From positions 310,001 through 374,000 of the forward strand of contig JADJPO010000004.1 in the NCBI GenBank assembly GCA_016713225.1: a stretch of DNA of 64,000 bases. Direction: 5' to 3'. This document shows, piece by piece, positions 1 to 8,516 of this stretch. How positions within the stretch are numbered: the stretch's first letter is position 1; each line of letters starts with the position of its first letter. The notes beneath the pieces were generated by a model. It saw only the letters and a list, made by a program, of their open reading frames with translations, had not been told where the DNA came from and did no database searches. The position numbers were made by a program, and so were the translations under genes. This DNA is from Kineosporiaceae bacterium. GTDB lineage: Bacteria; Actinomycetota; Actinomycetes; Actinomycetales; Kineosporiaceae.

Positions 1-96
1 ACGATCCGGGCACGCCAGAACCTGCTGATCCAGCTCGGCCGATTCGTCGTGCTGAACACCCGCATCATGCGGATGGTGCTCAAGGGAGACCACTGA
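1..96 (+). CDS. C-terminal tail of an unidentified protein (truncated by window edge)
   Basis: Frame 1 is open from the first base to a TGA at 94-96 and gives 31 residues ending in RIMRMVLKGDH. The piece is basic with alternating hydrophobic residues, like the end of a compact globular or membrane-peripheral protein. It is too short to assign a family. It converges on the MFS gene and overlaps its 3' end by 17 bp, a normal arrangement in this dense genome. Confidence is moderate that it is real coding sequence; the function is unknown. Confidence 0.5.
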   Translation, partial: TIRARQNLLIQLGRFVVLNTRIMRMVLKGDH

Positions 97-1522
97 CCGC
101 CGGGGTGAGCTCGGCGCGCTCACTCGTCCTCGGTCGGACCCGAACCCCGACCCAGCCCGAGAGCACGCCGACGATCCCCAGCACGCCCCAGATCAGCATG
201 TAGACACCCACGTCGTCACCACCCGGGTCGTGGCCGGCCGCGAACACGGCGCCGGACAGCCCGATCCCGAGGATGCTGCCGAGGTTGTCCCCGATCTGGA
301 CGGCGGCCGCGCTGCGCCCGGACTCCCCCGCCGGTGACAGCCGCAGCAGCAGCACGCTCGAACAGGACATCGCCCAGCCCATGCCCAGCCCGGCGACCGC
401 CCACACGGGTGCCGCCACCACCACCGGGACGCCGTCCAGAGGGGTCAGCGTCAGCCCCGCCAACGCGAGCCCGATCAGCAGACCCCCGACCACCAGCAAC
501 CGGAAGCGATCCGGGGCACCGCCCGGCCAGTGCCCCTGGCTCCACGAGCCGGCGAACCAGCCGAGGGCACCGCAGGTCAGGGCCAGGCCCGCCAGGGCCG
601 GGGGCAGGCCGCGGTGCTCGACGAGCATCAGCGTGAGGAAGGCCTCCGACCCGAAGAAGGCCGCGTTGACGGCGGTGCGGTACACCACCAACGCCGGCAG
701 GCCGCGAGCCAGCCGGAACACCCCGTCGGGCATCAACCGCACCAGCCCGGTCAGCATCACGAGCGAGGCGAGGACCGCGGCGGCCACCAGGGGCGCGTCA
801 CCGACGGCACCTGGCGAGGCCGCGGCGTGCAGCGCCCACTGCACCCCGCCGGCACCACCGGAGAGCAGCAGCCCGTTCAGCACGGTACGGCGCCGGCGGA
901 CGGCGCGCGGCGCGCCGTCCGGGGGGTCGTCGTCCGGGGCAGGTGAGGGGATCCGCACGGTGCGCAGCCGGGCGGCCAGCACCCACAACGGAGCCGGCAA
1001 CAGCGGCAGCACCGCCAGGAACGGGGCGCGCCAGCCGATCTGGGTGGCGAGCAAACCGGCGATCGGCGGGCCGATCAGACTGGGCAGCACCCAACTGGCC
1101 GAGATCAGCCCGAACACCTTGGGCTGCAACGATTCCGGGTAGGCCGCGGCGACCAGCACATACATGCAGACCATGTGCACGCCGCCGCCCAGCCCGCTCA
1201 GCGCACGCCCGGTCAGGAAGACCAGGAAACCACTCGCCGTCCCGCTGAGCAGCAACCCGGCACCGAAGGCGACCAGCCCCGCCACCATCACCGGCCCCGG
1301 GCCGCGCCGGTCGACGACGTCACCGGCCACCACGATGCCCAGCAACGCCGCCGTGACGAACAACGAGAACGCCAGGCCGTACTCGCGCAGGCCACCCAGG
1401 GCGCGGGCGGCCACGGGCATCGCCGTCACCACGGCGTAGGCCTCGAAGGCCACCAGCAGGACGACGGCGACGACGGCCGCGGTGGTGGTGCGATACGGAC
1501 GGCGCCAGGGGCTAGCTGTCAC
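80..1522 (-). CDS. MFS transporter, drug-efflux type
   Basis: A polytopic membrane protein of about 480 residues with roughly 12-14 hydrophobic segments. The first segment carries a charged/aromatic pattern (FEAYAVVTAMP) typical of the DHA1/DHA2 exporter families. The A-like loop DRRGPGPV follows the second or third segment, and a Gly-rich RALSGLGGG helix follows. A basic cytoplasmic loop (RAVRRRR) separates the two halves. The frame is open up to an ATG at 1585, but that start would overlap the DUF3039 gene by 74 bp. The GTG at 1522 overlaps its stop by only 11 bp and sits just before the first membrane helix, so I chose it. Proton-driven export is inferred from the family; the substrate is not evident. 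Confidence 0.85.
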   Translation of the reverse strand: MTASPWRRPYRTTTAAVVAVVLLVAFEAYAVVTAMPVAARALGGLREYGLAFSLFVTAALLGIVVAGDVVDRRGPGPVMVAGLVAFGAGLLLSGTASGFLVFLTGRALSGLGGGVHMVCMYVLVAAAYPESLQPKVFGLISASWVLPSLIGPPIAGLLATQIGWRAPFLAVLPLLPAPLWVLAARLRTVRIPSPAPDDDPPDGAPRAVRRRRTVLNGLLLSGGAGGVQWALHAAASPGAVGDAPLVAAAVLASLVMLTGLVRLMPDGVFRLARGLPALVVYRTAVNAAFFGSEAFLTLMLVEHRGLPPALAGLALTCGALGWFAGSWSQGHWPGGAPDRFRLLVVGGLLIGLALAGLTLTPLDGVPVVVAAPVWAVAGLGMGWAMSCSSVLLLRLSPAGESGRSAAAVQIGDNLGSILGIGLSGAVFAAGHDPGGDDVGVYMLIWGVLGIVGVLSGWVGVRVRPRTSERAELTPAVSGLP

Positions 1523-1871
1523 CACCGGAACCGGAACCCGACCCCGTGTCGCCGCCACCCTTGCCGTCGCCGCCCTTGCCGCCACCGCGCGGCAGCTGCT
1601 CGTAGATCTCCTTGCAGGCCGGGCAGACCGGGAACTTGCTCGGATCGCGGCCGGGCACCCAGACCTTGCCGCACAACGCGATCACGGGCATGCCGGTGAC
1701 AGCCGACTCGACGATCTTCTCCTTGCGCACGTAGTGCGCGAAGCGCTCGTGGTCGCCGGGCTCGACCGGCTGCTCGACCAGTTCGCGGTCCAGCAGAGCG
1801 GTGGCGCCGTGGTCGACCGAGGGCGCCGTCATGGGTGAGGACAGCGGGGCGGGATCGTCGACGGAGCTCAT
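1512..1871 (-). CDS. DUF3039 family zinc-ribbon-like protein
   Basis: A 119-residue acidic protein. The core reads HYVRKEKIVES, then MPVIALCGKVW, then FPVCPACKEIY, which is the DUF3039 pattern with C-x(n)-CxxC ligands suggesting one bound metal. The tail is a Gly/Ser/Lys low-complexity stretch (GGGKGGDGKGGG). The ATG at 1871 is the first good start. The downstream MFS gene begins within its last codons, so the two are probably co-transcribed and translationally coupled. DUF3039 proteins are widespread in actinobacteria; their biochemical role is not known to me. Confidence 0.85.
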   Translation of the reverse strand: MSSVDDPAPLSSPMTAPSVDHGATALLDRELVEQPVEPGDHERFAHYVRKEKIVESAVTGMPVIALCGKVWVPGRDPSKFPVCPACKEIYEQLPRGGGKGGDGKGGGDTGSGSGSGGDS

Positions 1872-1940
1872 GGCGAGCGAGTCTAGGCCGCACTCGGCGG
1901 GTTCACCATCAAGGCCGCAGGTCGATCACACAAGGCACCG

Positions 1941-1956
1941 ATAAGGCGCCTTTACC
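1941..1956 (+). promoter_or_regulatory. 16-bp motif shared by the two protease genes (copy 1)
   Basis: ATAAGGCGCCTTTACC lies 66 bp before the GTG of the first protease. It recurs with one mismatch at 4065-4080 before the second protease. It contains the perfect palindrome AAGGCGCCTT, and GCTCGAG follows 4 bp later. Conservation between paralogs in otherwise diverged upstream DNA suggests an operator or promoter element; which of the two is not resolved. Confidence 0.5.
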
Positions 1957-2021
1957 CCCGGCTCGAGGGGAGGCATCCGAGGGTGTGAGTCACCATCACA
2001 CCACGAGAAGGGCCGCACACC

Positions 2022-3953
2022 GTGAGAGTGCTCCGACGCCTGGGGATCGCCGCCACCGCTGGGTTGACCTTGGCCGCTGTAGGGGTCGCCGTGCCCCGGA
2101 TCCTCAGCCAGGACGCCACCCTCCCCGGAACCGCAGCGCAGGCGACGCACGCCACCGGCGCAGCTGTCGAAGCCGCCGACGCCGGCACCGCCGCGGCGAC
2201 CGACGACCCCGCGGGTTCCGTGGCACCCGAGCCGGTGCTGACGGCGATGCAGCGCGACCTCGGGCTGAGCGAGCAGGACGCCGTATTGCGGGTACTCGCC
2301 GAGGACGCAGCCCGCGACACCGACGCCTCGCTGCGGAGCCGGCTCGGTGCGAGCTACGTCGGGTCCTACCTGAGCGCAGACGGCAACACCCTGACCGTGA
2401 CCGTCACCGATCGTGCGGCGGCGAAGATCGTCACGGCGGCCCACGCCGTCCCGGTGATCGTCCGGACGAGTGCCGGTGAGCTCGACCGGGTCAAGTCCGC
2501 CCTCGATGCGCAGCCAGCACCCGTTGAGGTCGTCGGCTACTTCGTCGACGTGAAGTCCAACACCGTTCGGGTGAGAGCTCGCTCCCACGAGGCTGCCCAG
2601 GCGTTCGCCACGGCGGCAGGCGTCGGCGGCAAGGTCACGATCGAGGTGACGGACGAGCAGCCGCGGCCGCTGGCCGACGTCCGGGGTGGCGACGCCTACC
2701 TGATCAACAGCCGGTCCCGGTGCTCGATCGGCTTCCCGGTCGAGGGTGGCTTCGTGACCGCCGGCCACTGTGGTGCAGCAGGCGCCAAGACCGCCGGGTC
2801 GAACGGGGTCGCTCAGGGAACGGTCACCGAAGCGATCTTCCCCGGCAACGACATGGGCCACGTCGTGGTCAACGCCAACTGGACGCCGCAACCGTGGGTC
2901 AAGGGGTCAACCGCCGCGAACGTTCTGGTCACCGACTCGCAAGAAGCGGTGGTCGGTGCCTCCGTCTGCCGCTCGGGGTCCACCACGGGCTGGCACTGCG
3001 GCACGATCCAGTCGAAGAACAACACCATCCGCTACCCCGAGGGTCAGGTCAGCGGGATGACCCGCACCAACGTGTGCGCCGAACCGGGTGACTCGGGGGG
3101 CTCGTGGATCTCCGGGGCGCAGGCGCAGGGCGTCACCTCTGGCGGCTCGGGCAATTGCACCTCCGGCGGCACCACGTACTTCCAGCCGCTCAACCCGATC
3201 CTGACCCGGTACGGCCTGAAGCTGAAGGTCGTCGGTGGTGGCACCCCGACGCCGTCGCCCACCCCGACCACACCGTCACCCAGCCCCACCCGGCCGAGTC
3301 CGACGGTGACCACCCCGGCGCCGAGCCCGACGGTCACCACCCCGGTACCGAGCCCGACCGTGACGACCCCGGCACCCAGCCCGACGGTCACCACCCCCGT
3401 GCCGAGCCCGACCGTGACGACCCCGGCACCCAGCCCGACGGTCACCATCCCCGTGCCGAGCCCCACGGTCACCACCCCGGTACCGAGCCCGACGGTCACC
3501 ACCCCGGTGCCCAGCCCCACGATCACCACCCCGGTACCGAGCCCGACGATCACCACCCCGGCGCCCAGCCCGACGATCACCACGCCCGCACCCAGCCCCA
3601 CTCAGACTGCCCCCGGCTCACCGATCTGCTCCGGCTTCGGTGAACAGCACGCCGGCAGCGTCGGGCGCGGTTCGCACCGGTACAGCTTCTTCTCGATCCG
3701 CGGTCTGGACGTCGTCCACACGGTCTGCGCGGGAGCCCAGGCCCCGGCCAGGCACAGCCTGTCGCTCTACTTCTTCGTGCAGAAGTGGGTGCCGGGCAAG
3801 GGCTGGTCGACCGTGGTCCGGGGCAGCGACCGCGTGCACGGCGGGCAGGTGGCCCAGGTGAGCGCGAGCAACCTGTCGCTCACCGGCGAGCTGCGCTACC
3901 TGGTGTACCTGCCGCAATCCGGCCAGCGGAAGTTCGTCGCCGCGGCCTCCTGA
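2022..3953 (+). CDS. Secreted S1-family serine protease with prodomain, repeat linker and C-terminal domain
   Basis: 643 residues. Layout: signal peptide (about 1-32, MRVLRRLGIAATAG then a hydrophobic core); an alpha-lytic/streptogrisin-type prodomain (about 65-215, with AMQRDLGLSEQDAV and GSYLSADGNTLTVTVTD); a chymotrypsin-like catalytic domain (about 225-400) with GFVTAGHCG for the His, the GNDMGHV region for the Asp and EPGDSGGSW for the Ser; a 12-unit PSPT[VI]TTP linker; and a roughly 100-residue C-terminal domain with two Cys and the motif QKWVPGKGW. The GTG at 2022 is preceded by GAGAAGG. A closely similar paralog follows 205 bp downstream. Exported self-processing endopeptidase activity is inferred from the streptogrisin family; the natural substrate and the role of the C-terminal domain are unknown. 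Confidence 0.93.
   Translation: MRVLRRLGIAATAGLTLAAVGVAVPRILSQDATLPGTAAQATHATGAAVEAADAGTAAATDDPAGSVAPEPVLTAMQRDLGLSEQDAVLRVLAEDAARDTDASLRSRLGASYVGSYLSADGNTLTVTVTDRAAAKIVTAAHAVPVIVRTSAGELDRVKSALDAQPAPVEVVGYFVDVKSNTVRVRARSHEAAQAFATAAGVGGKVTIEVTDEQPRPLADVRGGDAYLINSRSRCSIGFPVEGGFVTAGHCGAAGAKTAGSNGVAQGTVTEAIFPGNDMGHVVVNANWTPQPWVKGSTAANVLVTDSQEAVVGASVCRSGSTTGWHCGTIQSKNNTIRYPEGQVSGMTRTNVCAEPGDSGGSWISGAQAQGVTSGGSGNCTSGGTTYFQPLNPILTRYGLKLKVVGGGTPTPSPTPTTPSPSPTRPSPTVTTPAPSPTVTTPVPSPTVTTPAPSPTVTTPVPSPTVTTPAPSPTVTIPVPSPTVTTPVPSPTVTTPVPSPTITTPVPSPTITTPAPSPTITTPAPSPTQTAPGSPICSGFGEQHAGSVGRGSHRYSFFSIRGLDVVHTVCAGAQAPARHSLSLYFFVQKWVPGKGWSTVVRGSDRVHGGQVAQVSASNLSLTGELRYLVYLPQSGQRKFVAAAS
3294..3614 (+). repeat. 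27-bp in-frame tandem repeat encoding the protease linker
   Basis: About 12 units of the 9-residue pattern PSPT[V/I]TTP[A/V] run from codon 425 to about 531. Units differ mainly at third positions and at V/I and A/V. A Pro/Thr/Ser-rich linker of this kind usually separates an exported catalytic domain from a binding domain. The paralogous protease has a shorter, non-periodic Pro/Ala/Thr linker here, so the array expanded after the duplication. Confidence 0.9.
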
Positions 3954-3981
3954 CCCTGGTTCGGGAGCACCAGGGCACCAC

Positions 3982-4018
3982 GTTCGGGGACGTCGGCCAT
4001 CGGTCGACGTCCCCGAAC
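3982..4018 (+). terminator. Strong hairpin terminator after protease 1
   Basis: A perfect 14-bp inverted repeat (GTTCGGGGACGTCG with its complement) and a 9-nt loop sit 29 bp after the stop codon. There is no U-tract, as is common for GC-rich actinobacterial terminators. It separates the two protease transcription units. Confidence 0.75.
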
Positions 4019-4064
4019 CGTTGCCCGGCATCCCGAGGTTCACGGGGTCATCCACAAGCTGGAC

Positions 4065-4080
4065 ATAAGGCGCCGTTACC
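4065..4080 (+). promoter_or_regulatory. 16-bp motif shared by the two protease genes (copy 2)
   Basis: ATAAGGCGCCGTTACC matches the element at 1941-1956 at 15 of 16 positions and is followed by GCTCGAG after 5 bp (4 bp in copy 1). It lies 79 bp before the GTG of the second protease, between the upstream terminator and the gene, where a promoter or operator is expected. Confidence 0.5.
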
Positions 4081-4158
4081 GCAGCGCTCGAGAGCCTGCC
4101 CACAGGGTGGGACCAGCACCACGTCGATCACCGCGACAACCATGAGGACGGCTGCACT

Positions 4159-5928
4159 GTGAGAGCGCTTCACCGCCTGGGTATCGCCGCCGCTGCCGGG
4201 CTGCTCCTGGCCGGCATCGGGGTCAGCCTGCCTCAGGTTCTCGACCGGTCACAGCCCGCCGGAACGGCAGCACCTCAGGCCCGCACCGCGTCCTCGCACG
4301 CCCCGGCGGCCAAGGCCGCTGCGTCGTCCCGCCCGATCGCCTCGACCGCGCCGAAGGCCGCACCGGCGCGACGGAAGGCCACGCCCGTGGCGCCCGCCGC
4401 TCCCGACGCCGTGGCCCCGGCGCCCGTGCTCGAGGCGATGCAGCGCGACCTGGGCCTGAGCGCCGATCAGGCGGTGATCCGCGTGATCCAGGAGGACGAG
4501 GCCCGCACGATCGACCAGGATCTGCGCTCGCGCCTCGGCGATGCCTACGCCGGCTCGTACCTGTCCCCGGACGGCGGCGTGCTCACGGTCGCCGTCACCG
4601 ACGCCGCGGCCGCCCGGACCGTCGAGGACGCCGACGCCATCCCGGCCGTGGTGGCGCTGAGCCAGAGCACGCTGGAGGAGACCACCTCGGCCCTGGACCG
4701 TCAGGGCGCCCAGGCAGTGCCGGACGGCGTGTGGTCGTGGTACGTCGACGTGGCCGCCAACACCGTGAGCATCGTCGCCCGCGACCAGGCCGCCGCGACC
4801 GCCTTCGCCGACGCGGCGGGCGTGGCACCTGCCGCCTACCGGGTCACGGTGAGCGACGAGCAGCCGCAGCCGATGGCCGACATCCGTGGCGGCGATGCCT
4901 TCTACATCAACAACATGTACCGCTGCTCGGTCGGGTTCTCGGTCGAGGGCGGCTTCGTGACCGCCGGCCACTGCGGTGACGCCGGTGCCACCGTGGCCGG
5001 GTTCAACCGGGCCGCCGCAGGCGTGTTCAAGGCCTCGAACTTCCCCGGCACGGACTTCGCCTTCGTCCAGACCAATGCCGGCTGGACGCCGCAGCCCTGG
5101 GTGAAGGACGCCGCCGGGGGCAACGTGCAGGTCGCGGGCTCGCAGGAGGCCGTGGTCGGCGCCACGGTGTGTCGCTCCGGGGCGAGCACCGGCTGGCACT
5201 GCGGAACCATCCAGTCCAAGAACGCCACGGTGAGCTACCCCGAGGGCCGGGTCAGCGGGCTGACCCGCACCAACGCCTGCGCCGACCACGGTGACTCCGG
5301 CGGCGCGTGGATCTCCGGACAGCAGGCGCAGGGGGTCACCTCCGGCGGAAACGGCAACTGCACCGCCGGTGGAACCACCTATTTCCAGCCGCTCAACCCG
5401 ATCCTGTCCACCTACGGGCTGCGGCTGAAGTCCACGGTCGCGGCTCCTGCACCGGCCACCCCGCCGGCGCCCACAACTCCGGTGCCCACCACACCGGCGC
5501 CGACCAAGCCCGCGCCCGTCCCGGCTCCGTCGACGGGCGGCAACCCGCCGTCCGGCAACCCGCCGGCGGCGGGTCGACCGGCACCCGGCCAGGGCACCTC
5601 GGCAGCGATCTGCTCGGCGTACCACAAGAAGGTCAGGGCCTCGGTGGGCAGTAGCCGCTACCTGATCCTGCCGGCCAAGGGCCAGTACAGCGCCAAGGCA
5701 TCGGTTCAGCGGGCGTGCGCCGGTCTGGCCGGTCCGGTGCGGATCCACCTGTTCCTGCAGAAGTGGGTCCCGCGCAAGGGCTGGGTCACGGTGGTCTCGG
5801 CCAAGGGCGGATCGTCCAGCACGGCCGTGGGCCAGGCCACCACCCGGGCTCGGGTGTCGGCGGGCCGCTACCGCTACATCGTCTACATCCCGACGGGCGC
5901 GCGAACCTTCACCTTCGGCACCGCCTGA
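4159..5928 (+). CDS. Secreted S1-family serine protease, paralog of the upstream gene
   Basis: 589 residues. Signal peptide (MRALHRLGIAAAAG plus hydrophobic core), an Ala/Pro-rich segment, a streptogrisin-type prodomain (AMQRDLGLSADQAV, GSYLSPDGGVLTVAVTD) and a catalytic domain with GFVTAGHCG, GTDFAFV and DHGDSGGAW for the His/Asp/Ser triad. A Pro/Thr linker (PTTPAPTKPAP) and a Cys-containing C-terminal domain with QKWVPRKGW follow. The GTG at 4159 follows GAGGACG. Domain order and most motifs match the gene at 2022, so this is a tandem duplication that has diverged mainly in the linker. Secreted endopeptidase activity is inferred from the family. Confidence 0.93.
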   Translation: MRALHRLGIAAAAGLLLAGIGVSLPQVLDRSQPAGTAAPQARTASSHAPAAKAAASSRPIASTAPKAAPARRKATPVAPAAPDAVAPAPVLEAMQRDLGLSADQAVIRVIQEDEARTIDQDLRSRLGDAYAGSYLSPDGGVLTVAVTDAAAARTVEDADAIPAVVALSQSTLEETTSALDRQGAQAVPDGVWSWYVDVAANTVSIVARDQAAATAFADAAGVAPAAYRVTVSDEQPQPMADIRGGDAFYINNMYRCSVGFSVEGGFVTAGHCGDAGATVAGFNRAAAGVFKASNFPGTDFAFVQTNAGWTPQPWVKDAAGGNVQVAGSQEAVVGATVCRSGASTGWHCGTIQSKNATVSYPEGRVSGLTRTNACADHGDSGGAWISGQQAQGVTSGGNGNCTAGGTTYFQPLNPILSTYGLRLKSTVAAPAPATPPAPTTPVPTTPAPTKPAPVPAPSTGGNPPSGNPPAAGRPAPGQGTSAAICSAYHKKVRASVGSSRYLILPAKGQYSAKASVQRACAGLAGPVRIHLFLQKWVPRKGWVTVVSAKGGSSSTAVGQATTRARVSAGRYRYIVYIPTGARTFTFGTA

Positions 5929-5935
5929 CAAACCC

Positions 5936-6523
5936 TCAGTTGGCGGCGGGGGTCTCGGGGTAGGTCGAGACGAAGGCCAGGTCGCCGCGCTGGCGGCGCA
6001 GCACCGAGCGCCACAGGTCGTCGGGACGGTCGCTGAAGGGGTCGCGCGCCTCGACGTCCACGATGTACCAGGCACCCTCGGCGAGCTCCTGTTCGAGCTG
6101 GCCGGACGACCAGCCGGAGTGCCCCGCGAAGATCCGCAGGCCCGCCACCCCGTCGGCCACGATCTGGGGTGGCACGTCGAGGTCGACCAGGCCGAGGGCA
6201 CCGAAGATGCGCCGGACGCCGATCGGGTCCTGATCGTCCCCGGGCACCGCCACCACCCCCAGCGCGCCGTCCAACCCGACCGGCCCGCCCTGGAACAGCC
6301 GGCCCGGTGCCGTGACATACGGCTGCCACTCGGGCAACACCCGCGAGACATCGACGTCCATCGGGCGGTTCACCACGATGCCCATGGCGCCCTCGTCGGT
6401 GTGATCGAGCATGAGGACGACGGTGCGCTTGAAGTGGGGATCCTCGAGCAGTGGGGTGGCCACCAGGAGCCGACCGGCCAGCCGCTGCCCGTCGGCGGGC
6501 GCGTTGTGCTCGGGACCGATCAT
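5936..6523 (-). CDS. YqgE/AlgH family protein (UPF0301)
   Basis: 195 residues, the usual family length. Hallmarks in order: GRLLVATPLLEDPHFKRTVV near the N-terminus, MGIVVNRP at about 50, GGPV around 80 and FAGHSGWSSGQLE around 135. The fold is known from structures but the biochemical role of the family is unresolved. The ATG at 6523 overlaps the TGA of the VanZ-like gene (ATGA), indicating coupled translation. It converges on protease 2, with only 7 bp between the stop codons. Confidence 0.92.
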   Translation of the reverse strand: MIGPEHNAPADGQRLAGRLLVATPLLEDPHFKRTVVLMLDHTDEGAMGIVVNRPMDVDVSRVLPEWQPYVTAPGRLFQGGPVGLDGALGVVAVPGDDQDPIGVRRIFGALGLVDLDVPPQIVADGVAGLRIFAGHSGWSSGQLEQELAEGAWYIVDVEARDPFSDRPDDLWRSVLRRQRGDLAFVSTYPETPAAN

Positions 6524-6879
6524 CGGAGGTCACCGCCCACGACGACCGAGCGGACGCCGCGCCAGCGCAGCAGTGCCCAGACCAGCAGTACCCCGAGCGC
6601 GTCGGCGACGGCGTCCCAGACGTCACCGGAGCGGCGCGCCAACCACAGGTACTGAGCCAATTCGCTGATCACCGCGTTGGCGAGCAGGGCGATCACCAGG
6701 GGCTTGATCGCCAGGCCCGCTCGCACGCCGGTGTAGAGCACGACGCCGAACAGCGCCATGTGGACGATCTTGTCCGTGCCCAGGACGGGTGAGGCCACAC
6801 CGGCCTTGGGGCTGTACAGCGCCACCAGGTGCACGAGGACAGTCACCACGAAGATCGTGCGCCGGGTACGGACGTTCAC
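6520..6879 (-). CDS. VanZ-like family small membrane protein
   Basis: 119 residues with four hydrophobic segments. The VanZ-type signatures are YSPKAG after the first helix, GTDKIVHMALFGVV in the second and GDVWDAVADALGVLLVW before the last. Family members are integral membrane proteins of unclear function; VanZ itself confers low-level teicoplanin resistance, but that should not be assumed for this distant homolog. It is first in a two-gene unit with yqgE. Confidence 0.85.
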   Translation of the reverse strand: MNVRTRRTIFVVTVLVHLVALYSPKAGVASPVLGTDKIVHMALFGVVLYTGVRAGLAIKPLVIALLANAVISELAQYLWLARRSGDVWDAVADALGVLLVWALLRWRGVRSVVVGGDLR

Positions 6880-6888
6880 GCCACGACC

Positions 6889-7851
6889 CTAACCCGCGGC
6901 CAGCAAGGGCAGCGCCGAGATGAACGTGCCCACCAGGACCGCGGCCTCCCACCGCACCACGCGAAAGCCCCTCACCATGAACGCCAGAGCGAGCACGGAT
7001 ACCGCGATCATCAGCAGGCATCCGGTCACCGCCACCTCGGGACCGGCGACGACGTCCGGCTGGATCAGGCCGATGACGCCGCCCACGGCCAGGGCGTTGA
7101 ACAGGTTGGATCCCATCAGGTTGCCGACGATCAGGTCGCTCTCGCCACGCCGGGCGGCCTGCGCCGCGGTGACCAGCTCCGGCAACGAGGTGCCCACCGC
7201 GACCACGGTGGCCCCGATGAAGCCCTCCGACAACCCCATACCGGAGGCGATTCCGACGGCGCCCCACACCAGCAGTTGCGCTCCCGCGAGGGTGCCGAGC
7301 AATCCGCCGACCGTTTGCACGGCCACCCGAGAGCCGGCCCGCGGGGCCTCGACCAAGTCGTCCACCTCGTGGCCCAGAGCGACGGCGGCCGGTTGCGTCC
7401 CGCCCGCCAGCGCCCATCGCACCAAGGCCCACAACGCCAGGGCCAGGACGATGATCAATCCCAGCCCCTCGCGGCGCGAGAGCCCACCCTGAAGCGCACC
7501 GGCGAACAGCACCGAGGCCAGCAGGGCCAAGGGCACCTCGCGACGTACCACCTCGACCCGCACCACGATCGGCGCGGTCATCGCCGCCACCCCGAGAACC
7601 AGGGTCAGATTGGCGATGTTCGACCCCACCACGTTGCCGAAGCCGATGTCCGCCGAGCCGGACGCCGCGGCCAGGCCGGAGACCAACATCTCGGGCGCCG
7701 ACGTGCCGAACCCGATCACCACCACCCCGACGATCACCGAGGGCACGCCGAGCCGCGCCGCCACGGACGACGCCCCGATCACCAGGGCATCCGCCGACCG
7801 GGCGAGCAGCACCAGGCCGGCGAGACACGCCGCCAGATACGCCGCGAGCAC
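6889..7851 (-). CDS. Sodium/calcium exchanger family (CaCA, YrbG-like) membrane protein
   Basis: About 320 residues with two homologous halves, each with five predicted helices. The two alpha-repeat signatures are FGTSAPEMLVS in the first half and VGTSLPELVTA in the second. They contain the acidic residues that bind the cation in the CaCA superfamily. An acidic/basic cytoplasmic loop separates the halves. The frame is open to an ATG at 7962, but the first helix starts right after the GTG at 7851, giving a normal length; this start is a judgement. Cation/Na+ or H+ antiport is inferred. Confidence 0.9.
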   Translation of the reverse strand: MLAAYLAACLAGLVLLARSADALVIGASSVAARLGVPSVIVGVVVIGFGTSAPEMLVSGLAAASGSADIGFGNVVGSNIANLTLVLGVAAMTAPIVVRVEVVRREVPLALLASVLFAGALQGGLSRREGLGLIIVLALALWALVRWALAGGTQPAAVALGHEVDDLVEAPRAGSRVAVQTVGGLLGTLAGAQLLVWGAVGIASGMGLSEGFIGATVVAVGTSLPELVTAAQAARRGESDLIVGNLMGSNLFNALAVGGVIGLIQPDVVAGPEVAVTGCLLMIAVSVLALAFMVRGFRVVRWEAAVLVGTFISALPLLAAG

Positions 7852-8099
7852 GTCAGTGCGCTCGTCGGGCGCAGGGGCGCAACGCAGGGGTCGAAGAATC
7901 CACGGGAGCTCCTCGGGCAGGTGGGCACCAGCGCCGACCAGACTTCCCGGCTCACCGATCACGACTGTACGGGGCTGCCGTGCCCGAGATCACCACTGAG
8001 GTGGGATTTGTTCGCCGTTGCAGAGGTGGCGGGATCCGTCGGCTGAACGCCCCTCGTCCCTCGGGGCAGCCTCCTCCCGATTCCCACAGCGTCGACGAA

Positions 8100-8142
8100 C
8101 GAGGCAGGCCCCCCACGAAGTGCGTGTGGGGGGCCTGCCTCG
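8100..8142 (-). terminator. ssrA terminator
   Basis: A perfect 17-bp inverted repeat (CGAGGCAGGCCCCCCAC and its complement) with a 9-nt loop begins one base after the 3' CCA of tmRNA on the minus strand. Its size and position make it an obvious intrinsic terminator for ssrA. Confidence 0.9.
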
Positions 8143-8143
8143 T

Positions 8144-8516
8144 TGGTGGAGGTGGCGGGAATCGAACCCGCGTCCGCCGGTGGTGAGCCAGTTCTTCTCC
8201 GGGCGCAGTCCGCTGTGGCCTTTCTCAGCCCCGGCGATCACGCGGACGAGTCGCCGAGCCGGGCTCAGTCACTGTTTGTGTCGCATCAGCTCCGTGACCG
8301 GGCTTTCAGCCAGTGGCCTTCTAGATGACGTCAGCACCCGGGCCGAAGGCGTGCTCGGGGCTGACGGAGACTTGCCTCGCTCAGGCGGCGAGGGCGAAGT
8401 GCTCGGTGCTCTGCTTGTTGGCAGTTATTGGTTTGCGACGAGGATTAACGAGATCACGTCACCTACTCGGCCCGCTTCACCTGCCTCGACATCCGACGTC
8501 GAAGCCTGTCACCCCC
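8144..8516 (-). ncRNA. ssrA: Transfer-messenger RNA (tmRNA, ssrA)
   Basis: On the minus strand the RNA begins GGGGGTGACAGG and ends GGGTTCGATTCCCGCC-ACCTCC-ACCA. The first seven bases pair with the seven before ACCA to make the acceptor stem, and the T-loop GTTCGATTC is intact. The internal reading frame encodes the proteolysis tag ANKQSTEHFALAA followed by TGA, with the conserved AATAACT leader before the resume codon. The length is 373 nt, normal for one-piece bacterial tmRNA, and CCA is genome-encoded. It works with SmpB, encoded at 10949-11419, to rescue stalled ribosomes and tag nascent chains for proteolysis. Confidence 0.97.

Noticed and set aside
3294..3614. CRISPR-like periodic sequence
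   Set aside because: The repeats are contiguous 27-bp coding units with no spacers and encode a Pro/Thr linker.
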